From assembly GCA_000231825.2 (NCBI GenBank), contig JH720386.1:62001-126000 (forward strand): a stretch of DNA of 64,000 bases, given 5' to 3'. The stretch comes from Tetrahymena elliotti 4EA. Its lineage: Eukaryota > Ciliophora > Oligohymenophorea > Hymenostomatida > Tetrahymenidae. Shown here in pieces: positions 13,518-27,700 of the stretch. How positions within the stretch are numbered: position 1 is the stretch's first letter; every line of letters starts with the position of its first letter. Under the pieces are notes generated by a model, which did not search any database, was not told the DNA's origin, and saw nothing but the letters and a program-made list of their open reading frames with translations. Made by a program: the position numbers and the translations under genes.

Positions 13518-14870
13518 TCAATATAAATCCTCTTCATAATCGTTATCTTCTAAAATTGTATAATGTGCAACTTCTACATAATCCCTTATTAGTCCCTATA
13601 ATTCCTCTCTAGCACATGCAAATTCATCAGATTCCATTCCTTCACCCACAAAGTAATGAACAAATGCTCTTTTTTCATAAAGTTTATCAAATTTTCCAGC
13701 CATAATTTAAAATATTGAGCTAATAGAAGTGTTATTTGCAAGTAAAATAGCATCTCTTTAAAATTAAGATTCATTATCTTAAAATAAAAAATTTTTAGGT
13801 TACTTTTAACATAATCCAATTTTCATTCCAGTAGGAACATAATCAACAAAATCAATTGATTTTTTGGATTTAAGAACTTTTATAGATTCACTGATTTATC
13901 TAGGAAATACATCCCCTCTTGCTGTTAAGCAACATGAGATATATTTATCTTAATCAGGATTACAATCTACCAAAAAATTTTATTTATTAAATAAATTAGA
14001 GCATATTTAATTTAAGGTGGGTTTATCCGATTTTTCACTTATTAATTTTAAATTAGAAGAACTAAATGACGGTATGATGCTACAAATTCTAGGGTAGCAA
14101 ACTAGATTATTAAGCAAATTATTCATATTATAATTCATGGTACCTGCAAAACGCATTGAATATGTAATTGATGAATTAACTATACTAATTAATTAGTTGA
14201 TATTTTGGTAGTCAGGTTCCTCAATATCTAAAAAATTATCAAAAAACTTGTAAATTTATTCATTTTAATAAATTATAGCCAAATCTTAACTTTCTAAAAT
14301 ATCATGCATACCCAGGACAAAGTTAAATGGTTCAACAACCTCATTTGCAATATTATTAGATGGAAATAAGACTTAGATTACATTAACTTTTTTATTAAAA
14401 TCTACTTATAGCTTATCAGCAATTAAATTACCTAAAGAAGAACCTGTCCCTCCATGCATAGATCTGTGAATAACAAACCCTTGTAAATTTTCACATTTCT
14501 CACACTCAAATCTAATTTTATCATAAGCTAAATCTGATATCTCTCTTCCAACATTATATTTTCCTCTTACATAGTTACCTCCAGTATCTTCTTTACCTGA
14601 AATTAAGGAATCTTTTCGAAAAAAATTACTAGTAATTCTCCTAATTTAATCAATAGGATTTGTATCTAAATCTAAAAATATTGATCGAGGTACATATTTC
14701 TGCTTTTATGATTCACTAAAAAGGCAATTAATATTTTCTCTTTCCTCTTATTACTAAGTTATTTTTTATCCAGATAAATTGATATTGTGTTCTAAACAAA
14801 CCTATTTCCAGTATTCATACCCAGACTGCACTCCGTATTAACCAACAAAAATGTTAATGATTTCTCCCAT
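13518..14870 (-). CDS. Divergent alpha-tubulin-like protein
   Basis: An intronless 450-residue tubulin, the usual length of alpha-tubulin. It opens [15 protein letters not shown], like the alpha/beta N-terminal nucleotide loop. It retains [11 protein letters not shown], the T4 loop as HGGTGSSLG (canonical GGGTGSG is altered), VVEPFN, and the alpha-type C-terminal helix [13 protein letters not shown]. The alpha rather than beta assignment rests on that helix and on the segment [14 protein letters not shown]. In alpha-tubulin this segment leads into the helix-8 residues Asp251 and Glu254 that trigger hydrolysis of the beta GTP; here both align to Asn (NYNMNN). The Lys40 acetylation loop is not recognisable. 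The tail lacks the usual poly-Glu run, which is the glutamylation/glycylation region, but ends DLY with a terminal Tyr. Tetrahymena is known to carry alpha-like tubulins besides its conventional alpha-tubulin; this is most likely one of them. Confidence 0.9.
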
Positions 14871-15717
14871 TAATTTTATTAGATTTACTTTTTTTTTTTG
14901 ATAGAAAATTATTAATAAGAATTTGAAAAATAAATTATTATTAAAAAAAAGAATTAACTGTTTCTTTTTTTGCAACATGTAACAATTTTTTAAAAATTTA
15001 AAATTAAAATTTATTAAAATAAAAATAAACCTAATTTTTAATCAAAGTTATATAAAATAAATTAAGTTCATTTTTTTTTGTGGAAAAAATTTTATGAGCA
15101 TTGTAAATTTTTATGCAATCTTGCTAATTAAAAAATGGAAAAAAAAAAATCAAAAGCTCTAAAGTAAATCAAAAAATATTTAAATACATACAAAAAATAT
15201 AATCACTTTGATTTTTACATTTAAATGAAAATAGAAGTGAAAAACTGAACAGTACTGGAAGGATTGCAAATGCATGATGGTAGGATTTAATGATGAAAAT
15301 GAGTTAATAATTATTTTTTTAACAAAAATAAATCTTTTTTATTAAATTGATGAATGAAATTATTGTGTGTTTTTGAATAATAATTCAATGAAATGAGTAA
15401 TAAGTTTTATAAGATTTTGCAAACTATTTTGATGGTCATCCTTTAAAAGATGATAAATCATGACTAATTTTAAAATCTTGTATTAATTCTTCTCATTTCA
15501 TTATAAAGGTAAGTAATCCAATTAATACTTCTAAGTAGATTTCAATTTTTGAAATTTCAATAACAAATTAAATAGATAGATATAATAACTTAAGTAATTA
15601 ATTATCAATAGCAAGAAGTATTTCTTAAAATTTATTTATTCAATTAAGATAAATTAAAGTAGAATATTTGCCAACAATCTTTAGTTTAAATTTGATTTCA
15701 AGCTTTCGTTATATTAA
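14871..15717. other. Divergent intergenic region
   Basis: About 0.85 kb between the starts of the tubulin-like gene (-) and the giant Gln/Asn-rich gene (+). It should contain both promoters. Only AT-rich, homopolymer-rich sequence was seen. Confidence 0.55.
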
Positions 15718-18700
15718 ATGGATTTTAAGGTAAATTTTAACCTTTGACTTCAAATATTTATCATTTTTACTTTATTTTATAAAATCAATATATTTTAATT
15801 AAGACACCAAGTCGTAAATCAATTGAAAACGATTAGCTATATTCATCTGAGAATAGGTCTAATTACTCTTCGATAGCTAGCTCACCTTTTTTTAAGAACT
15901 ATAAAACTTCAGTGGATTATGTAAAATAAGTGATGCAAATGGTTTCTATTCTGAACTCAGTTTTTGATTAACACAAACATTCCAATCTATAAGATTTTTT
16001 TATATTACTTAGAGAGCAAAAAATAAATTTAGATAAAGTAAAAATAACATTATTTTAAATGGTGATATTTATTTATTTATTTACAAAATTATTTAAGCAT
16101 AAGGTAGCATTATAAAAATTAAAAAATGTTATAAAATGTGTTATAAGAAGAAAGGAGCTTTAAACATTTTAAGATATCAAAGAGTATTCTTAGGTTACTT
16201 AAAAATATAATATAAAATAGTAGCTTTTGTCTATACCAATTGCTAAAAAGAAAGCCTAACCTGTGAAAAAGAGTCCATTTGAGAAGAATCGTGGCTCAGA
16301 ATTAGGAAAAATAAAATTGATATTTAATGAGATGAAATCAGAAGGTGTTACATTTTCAAATATTTCATTACAAAATATAAAGAGTTATTTTGAGTTTGAA
16401 AGAGCTATTCGAATAATCAGCAAGTTAATTTACAGAAAGCAATTTAATTGGAAAGAAGTAGTATTTAGAGTTGTTTTTATGAAAATTTACATTCAAGGAT
16501 TATCAAAAAAAAAGATAATGAAGAAATTTAAGAAATAAAATATTGAAAAAATGAAGTTGATTATTAAAAAAATTTAAGAGAAAGGAGTTAAAAGTCTACT
16601 AGTTATTGTAGACGATGAAGAGGTTTTAGATTAAATATCGGGTAATCCTCGAAGGAGTGGTTTATCTTCTTCAACTTCATTGGATAGTGAAAGTATAATT
16701 GATCCTTCCCCAAGAAGATAAGTAAACTAATATTTAAAAAGAAGATAGCTTCTTAAAAAGATTCTAAATAAAAATTCTTTGCCATCTTCTGTGAATAATA
16801 GGGAATTAGATAGATATGTTAGTAAATTTTTTTATTTATAAAAATTTTTATGAGACAAATTATATTAGTTTCAGTTGAAGAATTAAAAATATTTAATATA
16901 ATAATAAAGATTATGAAAGAGCCTTAGTTTCATTATTTAGAGTTATTGATAGAGCTATCCATAGAATGGTTTCATTCAGCATGCAAGAATTGCATAGAAA
17001 AGTTGGATATAAAATGGCTAAATAAGCTACTTTAAAAAATTTGCTTAATTAATACATTCATAGGGTTAGTCAGCCTATCTAAAGAGCATTTTATGCATGG
17101 CTTTCATAAACAACAAGAATCAAAAAAGAAAGTGAATTTTTCTTTAAAATTAATAAAGTTATGAGAAAAAAAAATGTAAGAAACTTGAGAGAATGTTTTT
17201 GGATATTAAAAATAAATAACATCAATAAAATGTATACTTAATCCAAAATAAAAGATAAGACTATATTTATTAAGGCATTTATCAATCAAATGAAAAAAAT
17301 TTAAGAAGCCAGATTAAGACCAAGTTTTCATTAATTACAAAGATATTTATAGTTTTAAAAAAGAAATCATGAGAAGATAATTTTTATCTTAGGAAGTATT
17401 TACAAGAAAAAGATAAGCTAAGCATTTAGCAAAATTGTCACATTTCATTTAAATTTAAATTCTAAAAACTCAGTTGCTTAATCAACTCTTTTGGCTATTC
17501 TAACAAGAAAATTATACATTAAATAACTTTAAACTGCTTTTGGTAAAATAAAAAATAACCTAATGATAAATTCATTTTCACCTTAATCATTTTTACTCTC
17601 TCAACTAATTCAAATATTATAAAAAAATTTGGCACAGCTCATGGCTATTTCATTTAATAGTATAAAATAATATTCTAACAATTAATAATTCTAAAAGTTA
17701 AATAACTAAGCCAATTATAAACATTTATCATTTTTTATTTTAAATTTTCTGAAAAAAAAAATTTTCCAAATTTACAAAGATTTTCTGAGTAAGCTATAAA
17801 GATAATAGAAGGCAAAAAAGAGGCAAATTCCAAGCATTAAATAGCTTATTAAAAGTCTTGAAAATATAATTTAACACTAAAAAAAATAAGCATTATAAGA
17901 GATTTTATCATATTACAGATCTTAACTAAGAGTGGTATCAAATCGAACTGCTAAAATTACCTAAATTAATTTACTAGTTGATGTAATAAAGAAGCATTTA
18001 ATAATTAATAAAACTACAGCTTTCTCTAAAATAAAGGCTTACATTAGTAATACAAAAAAGCTAAAATATGATGCAATTAGGATCATAAATATTACATCTT
18101 TAAACAACATTAGAAGAAAAAAGATAGAAGGATTGGCTGCTATTTTACTTAAAAGCTAATATATATTAAATAGAAATAATAAGATTTAATAGTTAATAAC
18201 AGTTGTTTAGAAGACATATGCTCTTAAGCAGTATGCTTAAAAAGAGAAATCATTTAACTAAATTAAAAATTTTTGTAAGTTTATTATAAAAAGAGCTAAC
18301 TACTTGGCTAAAATTACCTAATAAAAACTTAACAAAACGAAACAAGAATCTTTCAAAAAACTAAAGAGCTACCGTGACTATATAAAAAATACTGAGCAAA
18401 TCAAACAAGCAAAATTGAGTCAGGGTTTAGTGATTTTGCAAGGTTATTTTTAATCTAAAATAAACATGTCTCTTGCATATTCTTTCAATGAAATAAGTAT
18501 TTACACTTATTAATAAATATTTTAGAGATAATAAAAAATATACAAAATGGTTCAAATTTGTGAAAAGCTTAAATACTGCTCTATTTTTATGGCCTTTTAG
18601 TAATAATATTTTTATTTTTACATCTATTTCTTTATTAATTGTTATTTTTATTTCATTAGAAAATTGAAATTTCCAGATGAATATGTAAGTGTAGGAGGAT

Positions 18701-21700
18701 TAAAAAAATCTTCATCTTAACATTCCTTGATCCATGAAATAGTTAAAAAAGTAAATGAAGAAAATCAAAAATTTTATGCTTCAGAGATTGTAAATTAACT
18801 TAAATAGGATGGAGAAAAACTGAATAAAATAGAAAAATTATAAGATTAAATGGATGATTTGTAAAAGAAGTAAATAAATCATTTCTAAATATATGATTAA
18901 TTGCAGACAGTTTTAAAAGACGCTTTTATCAATTAAAGCAGCAAATATAACTCTCCAAGATTAACTGATCATAATAGTAGCTAAAAATGTAACCAAGATA
19001 ACTTTGCTCCTACTAATAATACTTTTTTCAGTCCTAGTGAGAAAAAAGATATTGTTGAAGAAAGTTAAGATTAGGGAGATTATAAATATCCTAGTTTAGC
19101 TTCTCCTGAGTTTTATGAAAATGAAGCAAATAAAAGATCAAAACAAACTTTAAGAAATTTATAAGATTAGTAAAATTCAAATGAGAATTAGTAATCATCA
19201 GATTCATGTGATAATTCAAAAGCAATAAAAAAAAATTAAGAAAACAATTCATTTAAGGAAAATCAATCAATCAGCTTTGGATAGGACCATGAACAGAATA
19301 GAGTTCTGAGATCTAAAAAATAAAGCAATAATGCTGAAAATTTATAAGAAAGTGATGATAATGCTTAAAGTGATAACTGTGAATCAGAATATGAAAATGA
19401 ATTTCTTAATTTATAGGATCCAACTGAGATTTTATTATAGGTAAATAAGGAACTTGACAATCAAAATAATTTGTTTAATTAGAATTAGAACTTACCTCAA
19501 TACTAAGAAGAGAATAAAAAAGCATCCCCATCTAGATCAACTGACCAAGACAATTATTATTCAAATTATGAAAATCCTGATAATAATTATATAGATTACA
19601 TCAAATCAGATTCTGATATACCTCATGAAAAAAATACTTTTGAACTTTAAAGTAATTAATAGAAACCAGAAAGCACTAATCCTATAAACAGGAAATTATT
19701 TGGCTAAAATCAATAAGGAAATATCATACCTTAGTCGGAATAAATAAATAATAGTAGCCCTAATACAAATTAATAATTCAAATATTAAAGTGAAATCCCA
19801 AAAATAATTATAAAATCTGAAGATGATGTGAGTGAAATTCTTGAATATCCTCAAAAGAAAATATCCTAATAAAATTAGAATATAGGAGATGAATAAAAAT
19901 AAGCATAGTTAGCTATTTAATAACAAATATCTCAGCCTGAGCAATCTGTATAATACTCTAATGATCTAATTAATGAATAATAATAAAACTAATAAGAAGA
20001 TATTGTTCATTAAAAAGTTAATAGAGATGAATAGAATGGTATTCCTCATATTTAAAATTAAAGTCTTAATGAAGAAAGATGTAACCAAAATGTTAATCCT
20101 TAAGCATCAAATGACCATACAAGCAATTTTAATTCTAGTTAAAATCAAAGAGTAAGTTAGATAAAAGTTTAATCTCAAACTCCGCTATCTTTAATTGGGA
20201 TTAACGATAATTCTATGTAATTACCATCCTCAAATTTAAATATTTAGTAATAACAATCTAGAGATTACTCTCCTCCAGGTAAACCATAAATGAATTATTT
20301 AACTCCAAGTTAAATCAAGCAATTGATGAATACTAGCAACAATCCCATAATAGCAAATTAATTCTATCAATAATAAAAACCTAAAGTAGAAGAATAACAA
20401 AAATAATTGCATTAAAGGCCTTAACCTCCTACACCAGTATCTTTGGTAGGTTATAGTATGCTTGAATAGTCAATAGATTTAGAAAAATCACAAGAAATAT
20501 AAAATAGAAATTAGTTATATCCTGTAAGATAGTAATTACCTGTTATGACTCCTCAATAGATTAAACAAATATTTGAAAGATAAAATAAAAATTCTAATGA
20601 GTCACCTAGATCCTAAAATCTTTTATAAGTAGAGAAAGGATCTATTACAGTTTTTGAAGCTCCTCAAGATTAACAGCATGGAGATTATTTCCACAATAGC
20701 AGTTTACAAAATGAATAAAATGCTGATTAACAATCATAAAATAATAGATAAGATGCCCATTTTACTCCTAGTTAGATCAAAGGTTGGCTCAATTAAAGCC
20801 AAAATTTATCTTTTTCACAAAATGCTTCTCCATAAAATTCATAACATAACCAATAGAATTAGTAAAACGATCCAAATCAAATAAAATAAGATTAACTGAA
20901 TAATAGTTTCGAAAATAAAAATAAAAGTAGAGTAAATCAAATCAGAATGTAACCACTAACTCCTGTATCATTAAGGGGATAATTTAGCTAAATTGACAAA
21001 AGTATGTTTGATACCACAAATAATAACTATGATTCATAGTAATAAGAAAATTCTTAAAAAGAACCAATTGGAAAACCATAACTACCTTTTTTAACTCCTC
21101 AACAAATAATGTAAATTATGAGAGGCGGAAATAATACTACTGATGTTTAGAAAAATCCTGATGACTCTTAGTAAAATTTGTTAGTATAAACTTCAAAAAA
21201 TAGAAACATGTCAAATTCACCAAAATCCTCTACTTCTTTGGCTTATAGAATTAAATAGTAACAAAATACCAATCAGTATCCAATTAGTGATTAAGTAGAC
21301 TAAGATGATAATTTGCCTTAATTTAGTCCTAATACTTCTTTTGATATGTTTTCAAATAAAATGTTTGGAGATGGTAGCATATAAAAATAATAACTTTTAG
21401 ACAATTTAAATTCAAATAACCCTATCTTTAAGTTTGATTCAAGCCAATAAATGACACCTACTTCTCAAAGCATAAAATTTTAACCTTAAAGACTTAATAA
21501 TTTTAGGTTATAAGAACTTGATGTTTCTGATTTATCTAATGCTTTTTCTTAATAAGAAACTCCCCTTCAATAAGACACTTCAAATAATATAACATAGTTA
21601 TCAATATTAAATAATTTAAATTAATAAGATGATTAAAATCTTTAAAGAAAAGATAGCACTAACTAAATTAATATGTAAAGATAGAGTTCTAGTTTATCTC

Positions 21701-24700
21701 CATATCAAAGAAATTTAGTTTAATAAAAATATTAACCTAGTATATTTAAATCTTAAAGTATTTTAACACCAAATAATTAAAAAAATAGCAGCTATGTCTC
21801 TACAAGTTTGTAGAATATTGATAGAGCTAAACAAAATGAATCAGAACAACCAAATTCATTATATCCATCAATCAGTGAGCTTTAACCTGCTTAAAGTCTT
21901 GAAAGTAGTATTGAAAATCAAGAGCAATCAGGAAAAAGTACATAAGACTAGTAAATTAATCCATAAAATTAATAGATTCTAGATAACTTAAAAAATTAAA
22001 TTCCTTCCCCTTAGTAAAATCAGAATAGGAATAATATAGAAAATGATAGCTATCCAAGCCAAACTAATGAACCATATAATAAATAAGATAGATAAGTTGA
22101 TTAACAGTAGTCTTAATAATTGCTAGAATAGTAAGAAATTCTTTAATCTTATTAATAGGCTTTATATCCAAACAAAAGGTAAGAGAATTACTTAAAATAA
22201 AGTAATTAGTAGGAAGAAAATAATATTGATTAATTATAGAATGCTCCAAGTAATTATATATCTTAAAATAATGTGATTAGTTATCAAAATAATACTCAAC
22301 CCAAAAGTATTTAATTTAACTAATAAAATATGCCAAGCACATAAAACACTTATGAAAGCCAATAAAACTTCTTGTCTGATTAATAATAAGCACAAAGAGA
22401 AAATAACTAGGAAAAATAATAAATAATGAATGATTAAAAATAATCTTTTTAAAACCCATAATTTGATTAAAAATAAAACTAAAGTAATTAAAAAAGTATA
22501 AATAATTAAAACTAAGTAAACAATGAAGAATAAAATCCAAATAAAATTAATTAATAATAAAATTTTACAAATAAAAATAATTCAAATAACTAATAGTATT
22601 ATGTAATGTAAGTTTCTCAAAAAGAATTTGATGTTCCAGCTACTTAATAAAGTGTGATTATGCCTTAAGGAAATAACTAGAATCAAGGTTAGATTGATTA
22701 ATAAAGTAATCCTTTATCCTAAACAATAAGCCCTTAACATTAGAAAAACTAAAGTTAACAATAATAAGCCTTAGATAATAATATATAATTTTTAAATTAA
22801 AGTTAATCTCCTTTGAATAAATAAAATTTCAATGTCTAAAATTAAATTAATAATTCTTCAGGCTAAAATTCTCCTTTACAAAATATTTAGTAATAAGAGT
22901 TTTAATAGCCTTTAAACAATAGAAATTAATATTTTTAACCTAACTCAAACTTAATAAGTAGTAATTAAGTTCCTAATTAATCAAATGAAGAAGTTCAGTA
23001 GTTTATACAGGACAATATTGATGATTTTGACACTGACTCAGTAAAGAGATAAAAGTAGCAAAATTAAAAATAGAATCAAGTAGGTGATTAAATTCTAAAT
23101 ACACCAGTTAAAAATAATAATTAAAATATTACTAATTAAAGAAAAAACAAACTAGTTTAGGATGTATAAAATTTAAATAAATAATAAAGTAACCAGATTA
23201 ATCAAAAGCCATTAATTTAGCCTAAAGATACTTAATAATAAGATCAAGCATATCCATATGTTTAAAATAAAGATGATAAAGATTAAAAAGATTATTCTTA
23301 TTTAAATAGATTTCCATTAGAGGATTCATAATATTAATATGGTGATTCTTTACTTTAAAATTCTCCATAAAATAAATTCTAAAATCAAGATATGTCTTAA
23401 AGTAAAAAATTATAAACATTCTAAGCATCAAGTGATTAAAATTAATAGAATGAAGAAATATATCAAAATAATATGATAGATCAATAAAATTAAAATTAAT
23501 TTGATATAAAATCTTAAAATAATTATTTGTAACAAATTAATTAATAAGAAAGTATTCCAAATATGAATAATAATTTTGAAACTGATCAAAATTATCTGAT
23601 AAAAGTTTAAATGTAAATTTTTTAAGGTTAAAATAGTGGTTACGAATAAAACTAAAATATTATCCCTAATGAGGAATAGAAAAGAGAGGAATAATCTAAT
23701 AAAATGAGTTTGCCAATCTAAAAAAATTATAGTAATTAAATGTTTAATATTGACAATTAAATTCCAAATAATTTATATAATACTTATTAAGATAATAAAT
23801 AATCTCATCCAAATAAAGAAAAATTATAAACATTTTAGTTTCAAGATAGTGACACTCAATATAATTCCCAATTATCTCCTTACAATATACATGAAGAGCA
23901 GTTTGATAATAATCCTTTGCAGTATTCAAATCAGAATAATAATTAAGGATTTCCTAACATTGATGATTAATAAAATAAAAATAACTCAAAACAGATTATT
24001 TAGTAGAATTAACCTAGCTAATAATTTGAATATCAAAATAGCTAAGATAGGTCAGATAACATGTATAACTAAAATTATCAGGAGGAATAATAAATTCAAT
24101 TTATTCCAAAGCAAGTAAATTAAATGTAAGGAGATTTATTACTGAATATTGTTAACTTATCAAATTAGTAAACAAATAATTAACTTAGGAAAAATTTATC
24201 ATTATAAAACTTTTAAAATTAAAATATAAATGAAATACCTTAATAGGTGTAATATTTTTAAGACAACTAAACTAATGATGGAAATGATAAAAATGTAAAT
24301 TATTAAGATTATACATAAAACTTAAATAGTTAGTATGATTCATAGTAAATAGAAGAAAATTAATACGAAAAAACTTAAACCTCTTTGAAAGCTCCTTAGT
24401 TATAGAGTTACTTACCAAAAATAGATTTAAGCTAATCACCTATTTAAAATTAGTAAAATAAAGTATTTAGATAGAAAACTCTTACTTAAGAAGTAACTCC
24501 TAAAATAGAAAATAATGGCATGATTAGCTTCCTTCCAGATAATTAACTAAGACCATCTCAATCATTAAAAAATGAAAAAAATACAAACAACAGCTTTTTA
24601 GAATCCCCATAAGTTTAAAAATAAAACGTTTAAAATTATCCAAATATTTCTTACACACCCTCTTAAAAATAATTTGATAACAATGTCCAAAATTAAAGAA

Positions 24701-27700
24701 ATCTTCAACCTTAAAACAGTAATCATAAGGTATAAAACTCTGAATAAGATAATATATATTTACCTTAAAAGGGATAAACTTAAAGAACTCAAGATAATTT
24801 CCCAATCTAAAATATTTAGCAGTAAGTTTCAAGCCCTTTTAACTCTAATCGTGAATAAATAGGCTCACATTAAAATTAAAGTTAAATAAATTAAGATTAA
24901 TAGAATAAGGATGCAAATTAATTTTATTAAGAGTAATAATTTTCAAACTAACTCAATAATTATCAAAATTAGAAGACATAACAAAATTCTAATTAGCCTA
25001 ATTAACAATACATAGACTAAGGACTCATCTAAAATAATTATTTCTAAGATTCAGATTCTGTTAAGAGATTGAAGTAATAAAAAGAAAATCAAATTAAAGA
25101 AGAATAGGAAAAGCAAATAAATCCTGAAAATAGAAATCAAAGCAAAAATAATTCATCAAATATTAACAAATTTAGATAAGAGCCTGATTAATTTTAAAGA
25201 AATGATTATTAAAACAATTTTAATAGCTACCCTATATAAGTTTACTACTAAAATAATGATTTATAGGATCAATAATAAACTGATAAAACAAATTATAATT
25301 AATAAAATTAATAACAATAGAGATAAAGTGGCTAAGACTAATATGCAAATACTAGACAGATATCTAATTAAAACTAATAATAGTTATAAAATTAATAATA
25401 CCCTTCAGTTTAAAATATTTAAAATGCAAATGAATAATAGAATTTATATTCTTAATAATAGTTATAAAACAATTAAATACCTCAAAGAATTATTTAAGAA
25501 GATTAAAGTTTAAAGTATCCTAATAGATAAAATAGCAATCAAGACAATTAAATAAAAGAAATTTATAATAGCTAATATTCTAACATAGAAAACAAATAGA
25601 CTATAAAAAATCAAGGAGATAGCAATCAATTATATTCTTAGTTTTAACTTCCATAATAGCAATAGGATTCATTGTAAAAAAATTCTTAGATGCAGTAGCA
25701 GAATAATCCAAATGTAGGTGAGAGTCAATAGTTTGATCAAAATTTTGACTTATAAAACAAAAGATAAATGTATGGTTTGAAAAACTTTTAATAACCTAGT
25801 AATTAGCTTAATAATGATTCAAATACAAATTTACAAAATAGATAAAATGAATAAATTATCTCATACAGAGGTAAATAGAATTAAAATAGAACTCAAAAAG
25901 AATAGCCCAATGATTAAATGATAGATAGAGTAAATTAATTTGAAGATTAAATAAATTAAAGATATTCTCAAAATACACCATAAAGTAGTTAATATTAATA
26001 GCTTGCTAGAAATATTGATAAATAAGACTTAGAGTAACCAGAAAAATAACTTTTTTCGAATGGACAAAACTAATTTAGATAAATGGGTTAAAAATAAGTA
26101 TAGTACTATCCTGAGTCTGATAATAGTAATAATTACAATAACGAAAATAATGGAAGATCACCTGTTAATTAAATTTAATAAGATCCATCATATTAGAAAT
26201 ATGAAGAAAATTTGGAGAATATATATAATAATTAAAAGATAAATCAAATACCAAACATTGCTGCAGCTAATGTTTCACCTATACTAGATTTAAATTTATC
26301 ACCAATTTAGAATTTGCAAAATAAGATTTAAACATAGAAATCTACAACTATAGAAATAACTCCTAATATGGAAACTAATCGTACGACTAGTTTTCTACCT
26401 GAAAATTAAGAGGCTACTTATTATAATATTAGTTAGCTATAATCTCCTTAAACTAATAAATAAAATTAAAGTAGGAATTTTATCTCATAAAATACACCTA
26501 ACTAAATTACATAACAAAAATTTAATCACCCTTAAATTGAGTCTAATATGTGGAATTAATAAAATTGTTAAAGATAAGATTAATCTTCAGAATTTAAGCA
26601 ACAATTCTAAGCTCCATAATAAGAAAGCAACAATTTAGCTGAAGTAAACAACACTAATCAAAATTATTAAGAACAACCTAATTAATAAATGGAAAATTAA
26701 TAGAATTATAAAAGATTTTTACAAAATTAAATGCAGTAGCAATTTTAAGGTTAACGCTATGATAATAATAATTTCAAACCTGAATAATAAAGTTAATAAA
26801 ATGATCCAGTTTAAAATAATATTATTGCTAATTAGTAAATTATTGATTAAAATTATAACTTGGATAATGATGACATTAAAAAACAAAAGTCAAAGTTATA
26901 AAATGTAAATATGCCATAAAATGTAAGTTAATATGAAAAAATTTTGGCAAGTTAACATCCTGATAGTAATAGCAATATACCAAATTAGTTTTACAAAGAT
27001 TATTAGCCTGACAACCAATAATAAATATAAAGTAATAGACTATAAAGTTAAAATGAGCAATAAGTTTAGGTTCAATAGCAAAATTATTCTTAAAAATAAC
27101 AATTAAATCCTTTAATTTAAAATCAGAATAATCTTTAATATGATAACAAAAGAGATGGTTTCAACTAATAATATTAGTAGCCACAGTTAAACTATTATGA
27201 AAATTAGGAATAGAATATTGAGATTTATAATAAAAATGAAACATCTCCTTATCAACAGTCAAAAATTGGAAAAAACTTAAATTAAAGTTACTAATAGCCT
27301 AAATTTTAAAATGAAATCAATTAATAACCTGTAGATTAAATAAATGACTATAGTGATAGTTAGAGATATAATTTAATTCATGACTAGTAGCACAATGACT
27401 TTAGAAATCCTAATTAAATTTTCCCAAATTAAAGAACTTAAATGACTTAAAATTTCCCTCAGGCTATTAATAGAATTTAAAAAAATTAAAAATAGAATCC
27501 TTATCAATAGTCATAACAACCAAGAATAATTAGTAATGAAGAATATTAAATGTAGCCATAGTAATAAATGATTTAATATGCAATAAAATAATAAATGATT
27601 CCTTAAAAAGATCAAAACAATAAAGAAAGTAAATTAAATTCTTCTTTAAATAATACTCAATAAAACTAAATGGATGAGCACCCTCAAGGATATGACTAAA

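Noticed and set aside
18600..18659. Extra 20 coding residues (Tyr/Phe-rich) in the giant gene
   Set aside because: The segment has no TGA and could be read through, but GTAATA...TTAG ends, T-richness and a length of 60 nt make an in-phase intron more likely; not certain.
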